From UBA4744 sp963718995 (GTDB taxonomy: Bacteria > Actinomycetota > Acidimicrobiia > Spongiisociales > UBA4744): DNA of 64,000 nucleotides. Positions within the stretch are counted from its first letter, which is position 1. The number at the start of each line of letters is the position of its first letter. Below, piece by piece: positions 1 through 8,793 of this stretch. The translations under genes were made by a program, and so were the position numbers. The stretch spans positions 186,001-250,000 of the forward strand of contig CAVRAP010000021.1 in NCBI GenBank assembly GCA_963718995.1, given 5' to 3'. The notes under the pieces were generated by a model. The model was not told the DNA's origin and ran no database searches. It saw nothing but the letters and a program-made list of their open reading frames with translations.

Positions 1-1123
1 GTATTTGGACAGGGCGAGTTCGCTCTCAGGGTTCCCGGGGTACCTCGCCGGAGTTCTCTCTCTGGTAGCTCTGGCAGCCCTGTTACGGGCGGTACAGATG
101 CCAACCGGACCGACCCTTATCTCCTTGGTAGCGCTCACCGTTACCCCCTTCTTCTGGGTGTTTGCTCGCTTGGGGCTCGGGTTCGTTCTGATCGTTTCCC
201 TGGCAGTGGCGATCGTGAAGTTGCGAAGCGTCGAAACTCCTTCCGCTTGGTTGACCGGTTCGGCGATCGCCATTGCGTTTCTCACGGTGATGGGGTCCTG
301 GGAGGGGGCGTTGGCGGCTGCGCTGCTCGGCGCGTGGTTGTGGCGCGGCCGCGGTCTTGACCGAACGACCGTGCTGGTCGGCCTGGCCATGGTGGCCGGG
401 TTGGTGATCTCCCTGGCGTGGATCTCCTATGCGGCCGGGTTGGGGACGCTCACGGCTCAGGCCGCCGATCGTGCCGAAGGGATCGAATTTTCGTGGATCG
501 ATTGGATCATCCGCCAGGGAGCCTTTGCTGCCAGGCTCGTCCCCTGGTGGTATCTGGCGTTGACCGTGCCGGCGTTAGCGGCCGGCATGATCGATCGGCG
601 TACCCGGGTGGTCACGACGACCATGCTGGCCGTCGCTTTGATCTTTGGCTTCGGCCTGGCCCAGAACGTGTGGATTCACGAGTACTGGAATTACCTGGGC
701 CTCGCCGTGGTCACCCTCGGTGGGGCCGCCCTGGCTGATGCTGTTCACCGGCGGTTGCGAGGCCACGGTGCACGGCTCGCGGCTTCGGGGTCGGCGTCGG
801 GCTGGTGGTCCAATTCGCACTTCTCTTGACCGGCGCGGTGCCGGATCAGTATTTCAACGTCCCGGCCGATGCCGGGCGTTTGGTTCGTGGAACAGCGACC
901 TCCCGCCGGACAAATAGTGGCCTGGGTCGGCCCGAATATCCCGACTCCGCGCTGGCTCGCCTACTACTGGGATCTACCGGCTCGTAGCCTTGATGGGTCC
1001 GACCGCGGTCGGGCGATGGAGGGCGACCTGATGCTGATCAGGTTGAGCAAGCCACCGCAAGGGATGTCAGAAGATGTCGCGAAGAGGACAGTTGCGCAGA
1101 TGGGCGAGTACGCGGTCGGTTAA
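1..1123 (+). pseudogene. Frame-disrupted GT-C-like membrane glycosyltransferase, copy 1 (5' end cut by window)
   Basis: This is the 3' part of a polytopic membrane protein that parallels the next gene along its whole visible length. Landmarks shared with that copy are FGQG near the left edge, PWWYLAL, and a soluble C-terminal tail with IPTPRW and YYWDLP. The reading frame changes three times: near base 34 (four G where three would keep frame), near 775-785, and near 881. The tail in 869-1123 only makes sense if these indels are bridged. The family resembles PMT/ArnT-type GT-C enzymes that use polyprenyl-phosphate sugars at the outer membrane face; that is inference from fold pattern and the paralog. 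It may be a true pseudogene or an intact gene with sequence errors. Confidence 0.6.
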
Positions 1124-1153
1124 CGTCGGGGATATCTCATCGGAGGAAGCACC

Positions 1154-2581
1154 ATAAAACACCGGACGAGCCTGTGGGGTTGGGCGGCCGTCGTGTTGAT
1201 GGGCCTGGTCGTGCTGGCCACCTGGGTGCCGGACCTGGCGTCTCCGCTTGGGAATAATCACGAGGGGCGCATCCTCGGACGTCTCGGACTCCATCTTGCA
1301 AATTTCTGGGACGATGGACCGTTCGCCTCCCGCCTGGCGAAGCGATTTCCGGCCCTGACGCCCCTGAGTATTACGCCCACCACCCGCCGCTGGTCAATGC
1401 TGTTCAGGTCGGCATCTCGGGGTTGTTCGGTCAGGGTGCAAGCCAGCTCCCGGTTGTTGGGCTACTTCTCCGGATTCGCCTCGGTCATCGCCATGGCCGC
1501 CCTGATGAGAGCCGTGCGGATTCGTTGGGCGCCGTTGCTCATTGCCCTCGGCGTCATGGTGGCCACCAACTTCTTCTGGGTGTACGGACGGCTTGGGGCC
1601 GGGTACTGGATCATTGTGGCGCTGGCCGCCGTCATCGTCCGATTGCGGGAGGCCGAAAGCCCCCCGGCCTGGCTCGTGAGCGTTGCGGTCGTAGCCGGTT
1701 TCGCCACGGCCATGCTGTCGTGGCCGGCCGTTATTGCGGCGGCACTGCTCGGTCTGTGGCTCCTCAAGGGCCGTGGCTTCGACCGCCCTACCGTGTATGT
1801 AGGGCTGGCGATGGTGCTCGGCGTCCTTCTCGACTTCGCCTGGATCCTTTATGCCACAGAACCGACCGAACTGGCCGAACACACGGCAAGCCGAACGACC
1901 GACCTGCGATTCACCGCCGGCGAGTTCTTCGTTCGCCAGTGGCGGTGGCTAACCGAGCTCCTTCCTCCGTGGTACCTAGTACTCGCGATCCCGGCCCTCG
2001 GGTTCGCTCTCGTCGATAGGCGAACCCGTTTCCCGGCCGGTTTTCTTCTGGCCGTCGCCGTCGGGTGGACCTTGGGGATCCCTGACGGTGCCTACGTTCA
2101 CGACTTCTGGAATCTGATGTTGCTCGCCCCCGTCAGCCTGGGAGTGGCGGTCCTCTTCGACCGCATTTTCGTGCGAATTCCTCCTGGAATCCGGCTGTTG
2201 TCCAGTTTGGCAGTGGCCGCACTTCTCCTGGTGGGGTTCGTTGAGATTGTTGGCGGTCCGATTCCTCTGGTGTACTTCGACGAACCTCAGGAGGCAGGAG
2301 CTTTGCTGGAAGAAACACGGCCTGCGCCGGATCAACAGGTCATCTGGGTGACCGACGGCATACCAACGCCGCGCTGGGCTTCTTGGTACTGGGATTTGCC
2401 ACCGAAACCCCTCACGATTGAAGACCTGCATGACCACCGCGACTCGAGAGATCTCGTCCTGGTTCGCCTCGACCGGTTGCCCGACTGGATCCCGGCCACG
2501 GTTGAACAGGCAGCTGTGGTCGTTGAGGGGAGCTATGCGTTGGTGCGAATGAACGCGCTGGCCGGACTACTCGTCGGCTGA
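1154..2581 (+). CDS. GT-C-like integral membrane glycosyltransferase, copy 2 (two compensating frameshifts)
   Basis: Polytopic protein of about 475 residues. The N-terminus has a hydrophobic helix followed by the loop motif NNHEGR and, in another frame at 1366-1450, YYAHHPPLVNAV then GLFGQG, a pattern typical of PMT/ArnT-like GT-C proteins. The frame moves from the main frame to the second one around 1340-1366 and back around 1452 (CCC where CC keeps frame), so total length stays a multiple of three. About eight further membrane segments follow, then a soluble tail with IPTPRW and YWDLPP. A strong Shine-Dalgarno CGGAGGA (1141-1147) points to an ATA codon at 1154; the nearest normal start is GTG 1193, which would cut the first helix. 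Substrate unknown. Confidence 0.6.
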   Translation: MKHRTSLWGWAAVVLMGLVVLATWVPDLASPLGNNHEGRILGRLGLHLANFWDDGPFASRLAKRFPALTPLSITPTTRRWSMLFRSASRGCSVRVQASSRLLGYFSGFASVIAMAALMRAVRIRWAPLLIALGVMVATNFFWVYGRLGAGYWIIVALAAVIVRLREAESPPAWLVSVAVVAGFATAMLSWPAVIAAALLGLWLLKGRGFDRPTVYVGLAMVLGVLLDFAWILYATEPTELAEHTASRTTDLRFTAGEFFVRQWRWLTELLPPWYLVLAIPALGFALVDRRTRFPAGFLLAVAVGWTLGIPDGAYVHDFWNLMLLAPVSLGVAVLFDRIFVRIPPGIRLLSSLAVAALLLVGFVEIVGGPIPLVYFDEPQEAGALLEETRPAPDQQVIWVTDGIPTPRWASWYWDLPPKPLTIEDLHDHRDSRDLVLVRLDRLPDWIPATVEQAAVVVEGSYALVRMNALAGLLVG

Positions 2582-2714
2582 CAGGATGGGTGCGGTTCCC
2601 GTCCCGGCTGCCCGCCGACGATCCGGCGGTCGCCATCGTGTACCAACCCGAGGTCGTGACGACCACGGCCGGCCTTTGTGGACCGGCCCGAACCAGAGCG
2701 CAGCTCTGTGTTGC

Positions 2715-2740
2715 TATCTTCCCTGTGGTCGGAAAAGGAG
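2715..2740 (+). promoter_or_regulatory. Promoter -10 and ribosome binding site for the SLH/sugar-dehydrogenase gene
   Basis: TATCTT at 2715-2720 fits a TANNNT -10 box. AAGGAG at 2735-2740 is four bases before GTG 2745. Together they favour GTG 2745 over the ATG at 2586, whose extra 53 residues are Arg-rich and would precede the signal peptide. Confidence 0.5.
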
Positions 2741-2744
2741 TTAT

Positions 2745-4409
2745 GTGGAGTCTTGGGGTTATCGGGCCTGGTTCATTGTTCTCCTGCTGATCGCGGCCAG
2801 TGTCGGCGGGATACCCGCCACCGGGGCGGCCCTGCCACCGGGTGGGACCTTCTGGGATGACGATCAGAACACCCACGAGGGCATGATTGAAGCCATTGCG
2901 GCGGTTGGGGTAACCAAGGGCTGCGACGTCGATCAACCGGGTCGGTTCTGTCCTGCGCAGCTCGTCACTCGCGGTCAGATGGCCTCGTTCCTGGCGCGCG
3001 CCTTCGAGCTAGCCCCGGCAGACAGCGACCATTTCTCTGATGACACGGGTTCGGTCCACGAGGACAACATCAACCGCCTCTACGAGGCAGGGGTCACCAC
3101 CGGGTACGGAGATGGAACTTTCCGCGCCGACCAACCGGTCACTCGCGCCCAGATGGCCTCGTTTCTGGCCAGGGCGATACCCCTCGACCCCGTTCCCGGC
3201 AACGTGTTCCCGGACGTTGAGGGGATCCATGAACCAAATATCAATGCGATCGCTGCGCAGGCGATCACGCTTGGGTGCAATCCGGGCGGGACGCTCTACT
3301 GCCCGACCGAACTCGTTCGCCGAGACCAGATGGCCTCCTTCATCGGCCGTGCCCTCGGCTTGCCATCGGCGAAGGTAACGCCTTTTGTCCTTGGCGTGGA
3401 GCTGATTGAGAACGGATTTGCTTCTCCGACATTCGTGACTTCCCCGCCAGATGACCCCCGGTTGTTCGTCACCGAACTAGCCGGAAGGGTCTGGATCATC
3501 GACGGTGGAACAACCCTGGCGCAGCCTTTCCTCGATATACATACCCTCGTGAAATCGGGAGGCGAACAGGGACTTCTCGGGCTGGCTTTTCATCCCGAGT
3601 TCTCCGAGAACGGCTACATCTTCGTGGATTACACCGATACCGCCGGCGACAGCCGTCTGGTCCGCTATACGGTCGGCACCAACCCGAATATGGTGAATAC
3701 CGCCAGCCGGATGGAGCTACTGAAAGTCGATCAGCCCGCTGCCAACCACAACGGCGGCATGTTGGCTTTCGGTCCGGACGGCTACCTCTACTGGGGTTTG
3801 GGAGATGGGGGCGGAGCCGGCGATCCCTACGAAAACGGGCAGAATCGCACCACATTGCTGGGGTCCATCTTGCGTCTCGACATCGATGGGCCGGCCCCCT
3901 ACGGCGCTCCCGGGAACCCCTGGGGTACCGAGGTTTGGGCGATCGGACTCCGGAATCCGTGGAGGTTCTCCTTCGATGAAAACCTGCTCTACATCGGCGA
4001 TGTTGGTCAAAACGCGTGGGAAGAAGTGAATGTGGTCACCCCCGAGGCGGGGTTGAACTTTGGTTGGGACGTACTGGAAGGGACGCACTGCTACGAGCCG
4101 GCGACGGGGTGCTCATCCGCCGGGATGACGCAACCGGTCCTCGAGTATTCACACAGTGTTGGGCGATCGGTGACGGGCGGCTACGTCTCGAGGTCCGCAG
4201 CTATTCCTTATCTCGACGGCGCGTACGTATACGGGGATCTACTCGGACGGGTGTGGAGTTTTCGTATGGTCGACGGCCGGTTGCTTGACCAGCGTGAGTG
4301 GACGGCCGGGTTGCCGGATATTGGATCTATCTGGTCGTTCGGCCGTGACGCTCTAGGTCGGGTCTACATCGTCTCGGGGGGCGGCAGCGTTTACCGGGTG
4401 ACCGGCTGA
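2745..4409 (+). CDS. Secreted protein: three SLH-like modules plus glucose/sorbosone dehydrogenase-like beta-propeller
   Basis: A 554-residue exported protein. Residues 1-28 form a signal peptide. Residues about 36-210 hold three SLH-like modules, each with DD/HE...N.I..A...G.T and a closing TR.QMASFLARA; modules 1 and 3 carry the GC...CP cysteine pair, module 2 has GYGDGTFRADQ instead. Residues about 215-554 match the glucose/sorbosone dehydrogenase (sGDH-like) propeller: GEQGLLGLAFHPEF, NHNGGMLAFGPDGYLY, GLRNPWRFSFD and GDVGQNAWEEV are its blade signatures and include the usual active-site His. Family members oxidise sugars with PQQ or are catalytically uncharacterised. The modules probably tether it to the wall. 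Unlike the other three SLH proteins here, the modules are N-terminal. Confidence 0.82.
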   Translation: MESWGYRAWFIVLLLIAASVGGIPATGAALPPGGTFWDDDQNTHEGMIEAIAAVGVTKGCDVDQPGRFCPAQLVTRGQMASFLARAFELAPADSDHFSDDTGSVHEDNINRLYEAGVTTGYGDGTFRADQPVTRAQMASFLARAIPLDPVPGNVFPDVEGIHEPNINAIAAQAITLGCNPGGTLYCPTELVRRDQMASFIGRALGLPSAKVTPFVLGVELIENGFASPTFVTSPPDDPRLFVTELAGRVWIIDGGTTLAQPFLDIHTLVKSGGEQGLLGLAFHPEFSENGYIFVDYTDTAGDSRLVRYTVGTNPNMVNTASRMELLKVDQPAANHNGGMLAFGPDGYLYWGLGDGGGAGDPYENGQNRTTLLGSILRLDIDGPAPYGAPGNPWGTEVWAIGLRNPWRFSFDENLLYIGDVGQNAWEEVNVVTPEAGLNFGWDVLEGTHCYEPATGCSSAGMTQPVLEYSHSVGRSVTGGYVSRSAAIPYLDGAYVYGDLLGRVWSFRMVDGRLLDQREWTAGLPDIGSIWSFGRDALGRVYIVSGGGSVYRVTG

Positions 4410-4421
4410 TCAGGCTGGACG

Positions 4422-4427
4422 TATCGT
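4422..4427 (+). promoter_or_regulatory. -10 box (TATCGT) before the double GT2 gene
   Basis: TATCGT lies 15 bases before ATG 4443 and only 3 before GTG 4431. If it is the -10 box, transcription would begin near 4434 and ATG 4443 would be the start. Confidence 0.35.
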
Positions 4428-4442
4428 GGAGTGACTGCTTCG

Positions 4443-7400
4443 ATGTTCGTTGACGGGGCCCCTATCCTGACGCCGGTGACAACAGACGCACCACCATCGG
4501 CCCGGGTTGTCAATAACCGCTGGACCGATGTCGACATTGAGCCGATCGGCGCTTGGCGGCCGACCCTCCTGGTCAGCGTGGTCATTCCCTATTTCCAGGC
4601 GCCCGAAGCACTCGAGCTGACGCTGGCTGCTCTCGCGCGCCAGACATATCCCCGGGCCTTGACGCAAGTAGTGATTGTCGATGACGGGTCGACACCACCC
4701 CTGGTTGCTCCGACCGGGTTCGGCGATCTCTCGCTCATGGTGGTCCATCAGGAAGACCGTGGTTTTGGCTTGGCCAGGGCCCGCAACACGGGCGCAGATG
4801 CTGCCGCAGGTGAGATTCTGGTTTTTCTCGATTGTGACATGGTTCCGGAGCCAGTTTGGCTCGAGGCGCACGCTCGCTGGCACCATGCTGTTTCGGATGC
4901 TCTGACGCAGGGGTTCCGCAGGCACGTCGACTTTGCCGGGATCGATTCGACCGACATCGACCGGGCGGCGGCCGGGGGAAGCGTTGGGGCTCTTTTCGAG
5001 GGTCGACCCCAGGAGCAGCCGGAATGGATCGAGCACCACATCGTTCGTCTCGATGACTTGACGTCAGGTGCCGACGATCTGTTCCGGGTCGTGACCGGCG
5101 GGAACCTGGGCATTCGCAAGGAGACCTTCGGGGCTGCAGGCAGATTCGATGAGTCGTTCACTCAGTGGGGTGCCGAAGACACCGAATTCGGCTTCCGGGT
5201 GTTCACCCTGGGTGCCCTGATCGTCCCGGAGCGGAATGCCTTGTGCTGGCATCAGGGTTTGGGGACCCTCCCGGACGATGCAGAACGGCGCTCTCTCGAC
5301 GAGCAGCGGGTACGGATCTCGCACCTCATCGCGGAGCGCACCTTCCGCCGGTCCCTGCCCGGCCGGTCGTTTCGCGTACCCCTGGCCCTGGTACGAGTTG
5401 AGGTCGATAGGGGTCACGTAGCCGACGAGGTGGTGGCCCTGGTCGAGGAGATCCTTGCGAATCGGTTCCACGATCTCGTGGTGATCGTCGACCTCACCCC
5501 CGGCCACCCGGACGAGGTCTGGTTGTCGCGACAGTTCCAGGGCGACCCGCGAGTGACCGTTGGTGTCTCAGTCGACCACAATGCGCTCTTTCCCCATACG
5601 CCCGTGAGAATCGACGTCCGTCCGGACGTGAGGCTGATCGATCGTGCCGTTGGACGGATCATCGAACAACTCAGTGGAGTCGGTCTTCTCGAGGTAGTGG
5701 TACCGGGATGCACGCCGCTGCGGGCCATCAAGACCAGAGCGCTGCGGAGGGCGGAACGGCTGGAGACAGCCGACCCGGTCGGCCTCGCCGGCGAGTTATT
5801 CGGCAAGGCCGACGGGAGTTGGCAAGACCTCGGAGTGCGACCCCGGACCGGCAAGCAGACGAGTCGGATCGCCCCACTGGCCACTCTGCAGCGCTGGTGG
5901 CGGAGGAAGCTGGGGCCCGATTCTGTCGCCGGGAAGGTCATGTATCGGTTCGGGAAGGTGCGTTCACTGCAGGAAGCCGCCGAGACGGTTCGCTGGTTGA
6001 CTCGGGGCGCAGCCTCGAGAGCGCGTCCCGCTCGGGAGCGGGGACGCCGGGCCCTGATGGGTCTTCCCGTCGGTTCCGGAGGGCCGGACCAGCCGGGGAG
6101 TGCGGCAACTCGTGTTCCCGGCATTGCCGCAATCGGCAGCTCTGCCCGACTGGTGTTCGGTAGTGCAGCGGTGGTGCTCGGCGGCAATGACGAGGTTTCC
6201 TTCGACCGTCTCGATCTTCTCATCGTCGACCCGGTCGACGTTCCGGATCAAGCGCGGGAGTCGGCCATCGAAGCGGCCCGGGCCGCCGGTGGAGTCATTG
6301 TGGGCATGGCACCCTTCCCGGGTGCCGATGGGATCGTCACCGGAGTAGCGCGGTCGCCCTCGTTTGATCCGCGCACCTGGAATCCGAGCGGTTTCCTCCA
6401 GGTGAAAGGCCGCCGCCTGGTGTCGTTTGGAGGGTCGGCACCTCGCGAGTGGTTTGGTGGCCAGAAGGTTGATGTCGACGTATTCGAAGGCGGGTTCGAC
6501 CGATCTGACGATGATGCGAGGAGGCTGATCCGCGAGTCGCGCACGTACCTGGGAGTTCTCGACCACAGTGACGACTACCGCAATTCTTCGGATCGCGTGT
6601 CGAGCATCATCCGGATGGCAGCCGCCGGGATACCAGTAGTCGTCGACACCTTGCCGGATGAGGTCCGGGACCTGCTGGGAGCCAACCTGAGCGAGACGCT
6701 CGGGTCCCTCAGTCTTGAGGCTCTCGGCGACCCGATCGAGCGGGAGCGTGCCAGCGTTGAGCTGCGGCGGGACGCCCACCGTCACCATTCCTTCGGTGCC
6801 CGACGGCGACAACTGCTTGCTGCGGCCGGAGTCGACTCGCGATGGCCCAAAGTATCGGTCATTCTGGTCACCAACCGGCCGGACTTCATCGCCCATGCGA
6901 TTGCCCAGGTCCGACGGCAGACTTACCCGGAACTGGAGTTGGTGGTGGCCTGCCACGGTTTTTCTGAGCCGGAGGATCTGGTATTCGACGGTCAACTGCA
7001 ACTGATGAGTGTTTCGGCCTCTACGCCGTTCGGAGAGGTTCTGAATCAGGCTGTGGTGGCGGCCTCCGGAGTCCTCATCTCGAAGATGGACGACGACGAT
7101 TGGTACTCGCCGGATCACCTATGGGATCTCGTGCTGGCCCATGAGTACTCGGGAGCGACCTTGGTCGGCAAAGGCGCCGAATTTGTGTATCTCGCTCAAT
7201 CGGATCTCACCATGCACCGTTTCGGCGGCGGCGCCGAAACGAACAGCACCACGCTCGGCGGCGGCGCCCTGCTCGTTTCCCGCCGGGACCTCGATGCTGT
7301 GGGGGGTTGGCGACGTGTGCCCAGAAGTGTCGATCGTGGCCTCATCGACGATGTTGCCGCCTCGGGAGGGTCAATCTACCGAACGCACGGCTATGGCTAT

Positions 7401-7514
7401 CTGCTCCATCGAAGGAGTTCCGGTCACACCTGGGACCGGAACGATGCCTATTTCCTGGACCAATCCGATACGCGATGGCCGGGCCTGGATCTGCGGGCAG
7501 CCGGAGTCGACTGA
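4443..7514 (+). CDS. Large protein with two GT2 glycosyltransferase domains
   Basis: About 1023 residues. Residues about 40-290 are a GT-A/GT2 domain: VSVVIPYFQAPE at the start, DDGST, then FLDCDMVPEP (a DxD-like metal site) and WGAEDTEFGFR near the end of the fold. Residues about 300-800 have no domain I recognise but include a segment like glycan-forming GT-B partners (LGVLDHSDDYRNSSDRVSSI...AAGIPVVVDTLP). Residues about 805-1020 are a second GT2 domain: PKVSVILVTNRPDF, then KMDDDDWYSPDHL. No membrane segments or signal peptide are visible, so it is likely cytoplasmic, acting on sugar nucleotides for surface glycan synthesis. It lies between two SLH-enzyme genes and ends 7 bp from the convergent M23 gene. 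Acceptor and donor are unknown. The start is ATG 4443 or GTG 4431. Confidence 0.78.
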   Translation: MFVDGAPILTPVTTDAPPSARVVNNRWTDVDIEPIGAWRPTLLVSVVIPYFQAPEALELTLAALARQTYPRALTQVVIVDDGSTPPLVAPTGFGDLSLMVVHQEDRGFGLARARNTGADAAAGEILVFLDCDMVPEPVWLEAHARWHHAVSDALTQGFRRHVDFAGIDSTDIDRAAAGGSVGALFEGRPQEQPEWIEHHIVRLDDLTSGADDLFRVVTGGNLGIRKETFGAAGRFDESFTQWGAEDTEFGFRVFTLGALIVPERNALCWHQGLGTLPDDAERRSLDEQRVRISHLIAERTFRRSLPGRSFRVPLALVRVEVDRGHVADEVVALVEEILANRFHDLVVIVDLTPGHPDEVWLSRQFQGDPRVTVGVSVDHNALFPHTPVRIDVRPDVRLIDRAVGRIIEQLSGVGLLEVVVPGCTPLRAIKTRALRRAERLETADPVGLAGELFGKADGSWQDLGVRPRTGKQTSRIAPLATLQRWWRRKLGPDSVAGKVMYRFGKVRSLQEAAETVRWLTRGAASRARPARERGRRALMGLPVGSGGPDQPGSAATRVPGIAAIGSSARLVFGSAAVVLGGNDEVSFDRLDLLIVDPVDVPDQARESAIEAARAAGGVIVGMAPFPGADGIVTGVARSPSFDPRTWNPSGFLQVKGRRLVSFGGSAPREWFGGQKVDVDVFEGGFDRSDDDARRLIRESRTYLGVLDHSDDYRNSSDRVSSIIRMAAAGIPVVVDTLPDEVRDLLGANLSETLGSLSLEALGDPIERERASVELRRDAHRHHSFGARRRQLLAAAGVDSRWPKVSVILVTNRPDFIAHAIAQVRRQTYPELELVVACHGFSEPEDLVFDGQLQLMSVSASTPFGEVLNQAVVAASGVLISKMDDDDWYSPDHLWDLVLAHEYSGATLVGKGAEFVYLAQSDLTMHRFGGGAETNSTTLGGGALLVSRRDLDAVGGWRRVPRSVDRGLIDDVAASGGSIYRTHGYGYLLHRRSSGHTWDRNDAYFLDQSDTRWPGLDLRAAGVD

Positions 7515-7521
7515 GACGGTC

Positions 7522-8604
7522 CTACGCACCTTCTCCATAGAAAAGCGCTCGCGATAGGAAGCTGGCCATTTGGGCCCGGGTCACCGAGTCTCTGGGACAA
7601 TATTGCCCTGCCGCACAGCCCGTGGTCACACCGGCGAGGGCCAGAGCGTTGATGGCCGCTTCATGAGTCGATCCTTCGTCGTCGTTGAAGAAATTGGACC
7701 CATCCGGAGCCAGCTCAAACGCCCGGGCTAAGAAGCTCGCCATCTGCTCCCGGCTGACCGGGTCATCTGGACAGTAGAGCCCTTCGGCGCATCCGGTCGT
7801 TATCCCCGCTTCGGCAATGGCGTTGATGCTGGATGCGAAGGTATGGCCCTCCGTGTCCGAGAATGGTGCCGACGTCACAGGCGGCAGGTCGAGGGCCCGC
7901 TGGAGGAAGGCGGCCATCTGTCCGCGAGTAACCAGCTCGTCGGGGCAGTACAGGTACTCGGAACAGCCGTAGGTAATGCCGCGTTCGGCGATATCGATGA
8001 TGGCCGGCTCGTGAATCGACCCTTCGTCATCGCGGAAAGGCGGAACGAACACCCCCGAAAGGGGTGACTCGAGATGTTGGGCTGCTTCCAGGTGGGCATA
8101 CGGGTTCGTCTTGACACCGCCTGGTTGATGGAGTTCGAAGTGGAGGTGCGAAACGGTTGCCTCGGCGTTGCCGCTGTCACCGACCCAGCCGATGAGCTGT
8201 CCGGCTACGACGTGAGCGCCCGGCTCGATGCCTTCATCGAAACCCCAGCCGAGCCCGTCATCGGTACCTGGGGTGTCGTTGTTGAGGTGGATGTACCAGC
8301 TCGTCCATCCGTCGTCGTGGTTGAGGGCCATGGCGCAGCAGTTGCCTCCCTGCTCGTTGTGCATCCACCCAACGCTGCCGTCTGCGACTGCAACAACCGG
8401 AACCATCTTGTCCGCAAGGATGTCGATCCCCTCGTGGGTTCGGCCGCCCGAGCGGGGCGCTCCAAAGGTGTCGGTGTAGTTGTGTTCGCCGACCACAGGG
8501 AAGTACATCGGGTAGAGGTCGGGCTCGTCTGCTCCCGCGGGAGCAGCCATGCCCGCGACCACGATTGCCAGTGTCAGTGCTAGTGCCATGCCCCGTTTTT
8601 GCAT
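7522..8604 (-). CDS. Secreted M23 (LytM-type) peptidase with three C-terminal SLH-like modules
   Basis: A 360-residue exported protein with a signal peptide at residues 1-25 (start chosen at the Met beginning MQKRGMALAL; 39 upstream residues in frame do not look like a leader). Residues about 35-175 are an M23 metallopeptidase domain with the zinc ligands of the LAS fold: THEGID (His57, Asp61) and HLHFE (His153, His155). Family members cut peptidoglycan cross-bridges. Residues about 188-358 carry three SLH-like modules, all with the GC...YCP cysteine pair (GCSEYLYCP, GCAEGLYCP, GCAAGQYCP) and TR/SR.QMA.FL.RA. Probably a wall-bound endopeptidase. It converges on the double GT2 gene and diverges from the M15 gene. 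Confidence 0.88.
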   Translation of the reverse strand: MQKRGMALALTLAIVVAGMAAPAGADEPDLYPMYFPVVGEHNYTDTFGAPRSGGRTHEGIDILADKMVPVVAVADGSVGWMHNEQGGNCCAMALNHDDGWTSWYIHLNNDTPGTDDGLGWGFDEGIEPGAHVVAGQLIGWVGDSGNAEATVSHLHFELHQPGGVKTNPYAHLEAAQHLESPLSGVFVPPFRDDEGSIHEPAIIDIAERGITYGCSEYLYCPDELVTRGQMAAFLQRALDLPPVTSAPFSDTEGHTFASSINAIAEAGITTGCAEGLYCPDDPVSREQMASFLARAFELAPDGSNFFNDDEGSTHEAAINALALAGVTTGCAAGQYCPRDSVTRAQMASFLSRALFYGEGA

Positions 8605-8780
8605 CTCATTATCCGTATCGTCCGGTGGGTCCGAAACTTGAGGGACCATGGCCACGTTGGGGTATCGGGCGCCGTCGAAGGCACTTACGCGGGGTTGGTC
8701 GATTGAACAGCCTTCTGCCATGTCCGCGGCCGCTTCTCGGCGCGACCTCTCTTCGGGCTAGTCGAACGCGAAGAGTGGTC

Positions 8781-8786
8781 TATTCT
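8781..8786 (+). promoter_or_regulatory. -10 box (TATTCT) of a leaderless M15/FG-GAP gene
   Basis: TATTCT ends 7 bases before ATG 8794 with no Shine-Dalgarno between, the spacing expected for a leaderless transcript. It supports ATG 8794 over the internal Met at 8881. Confidence 0.5.
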
Positions 8787-8793
8787 GGCGACC

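Noticed and set aside
575..820. Minus-strand and other-frame ORFs inside the GT-C genes (and similar ones across the window)
   Set aside because: They are shadows of high-GC coding frames, Arg/Pro-rich, with no motif or start context.
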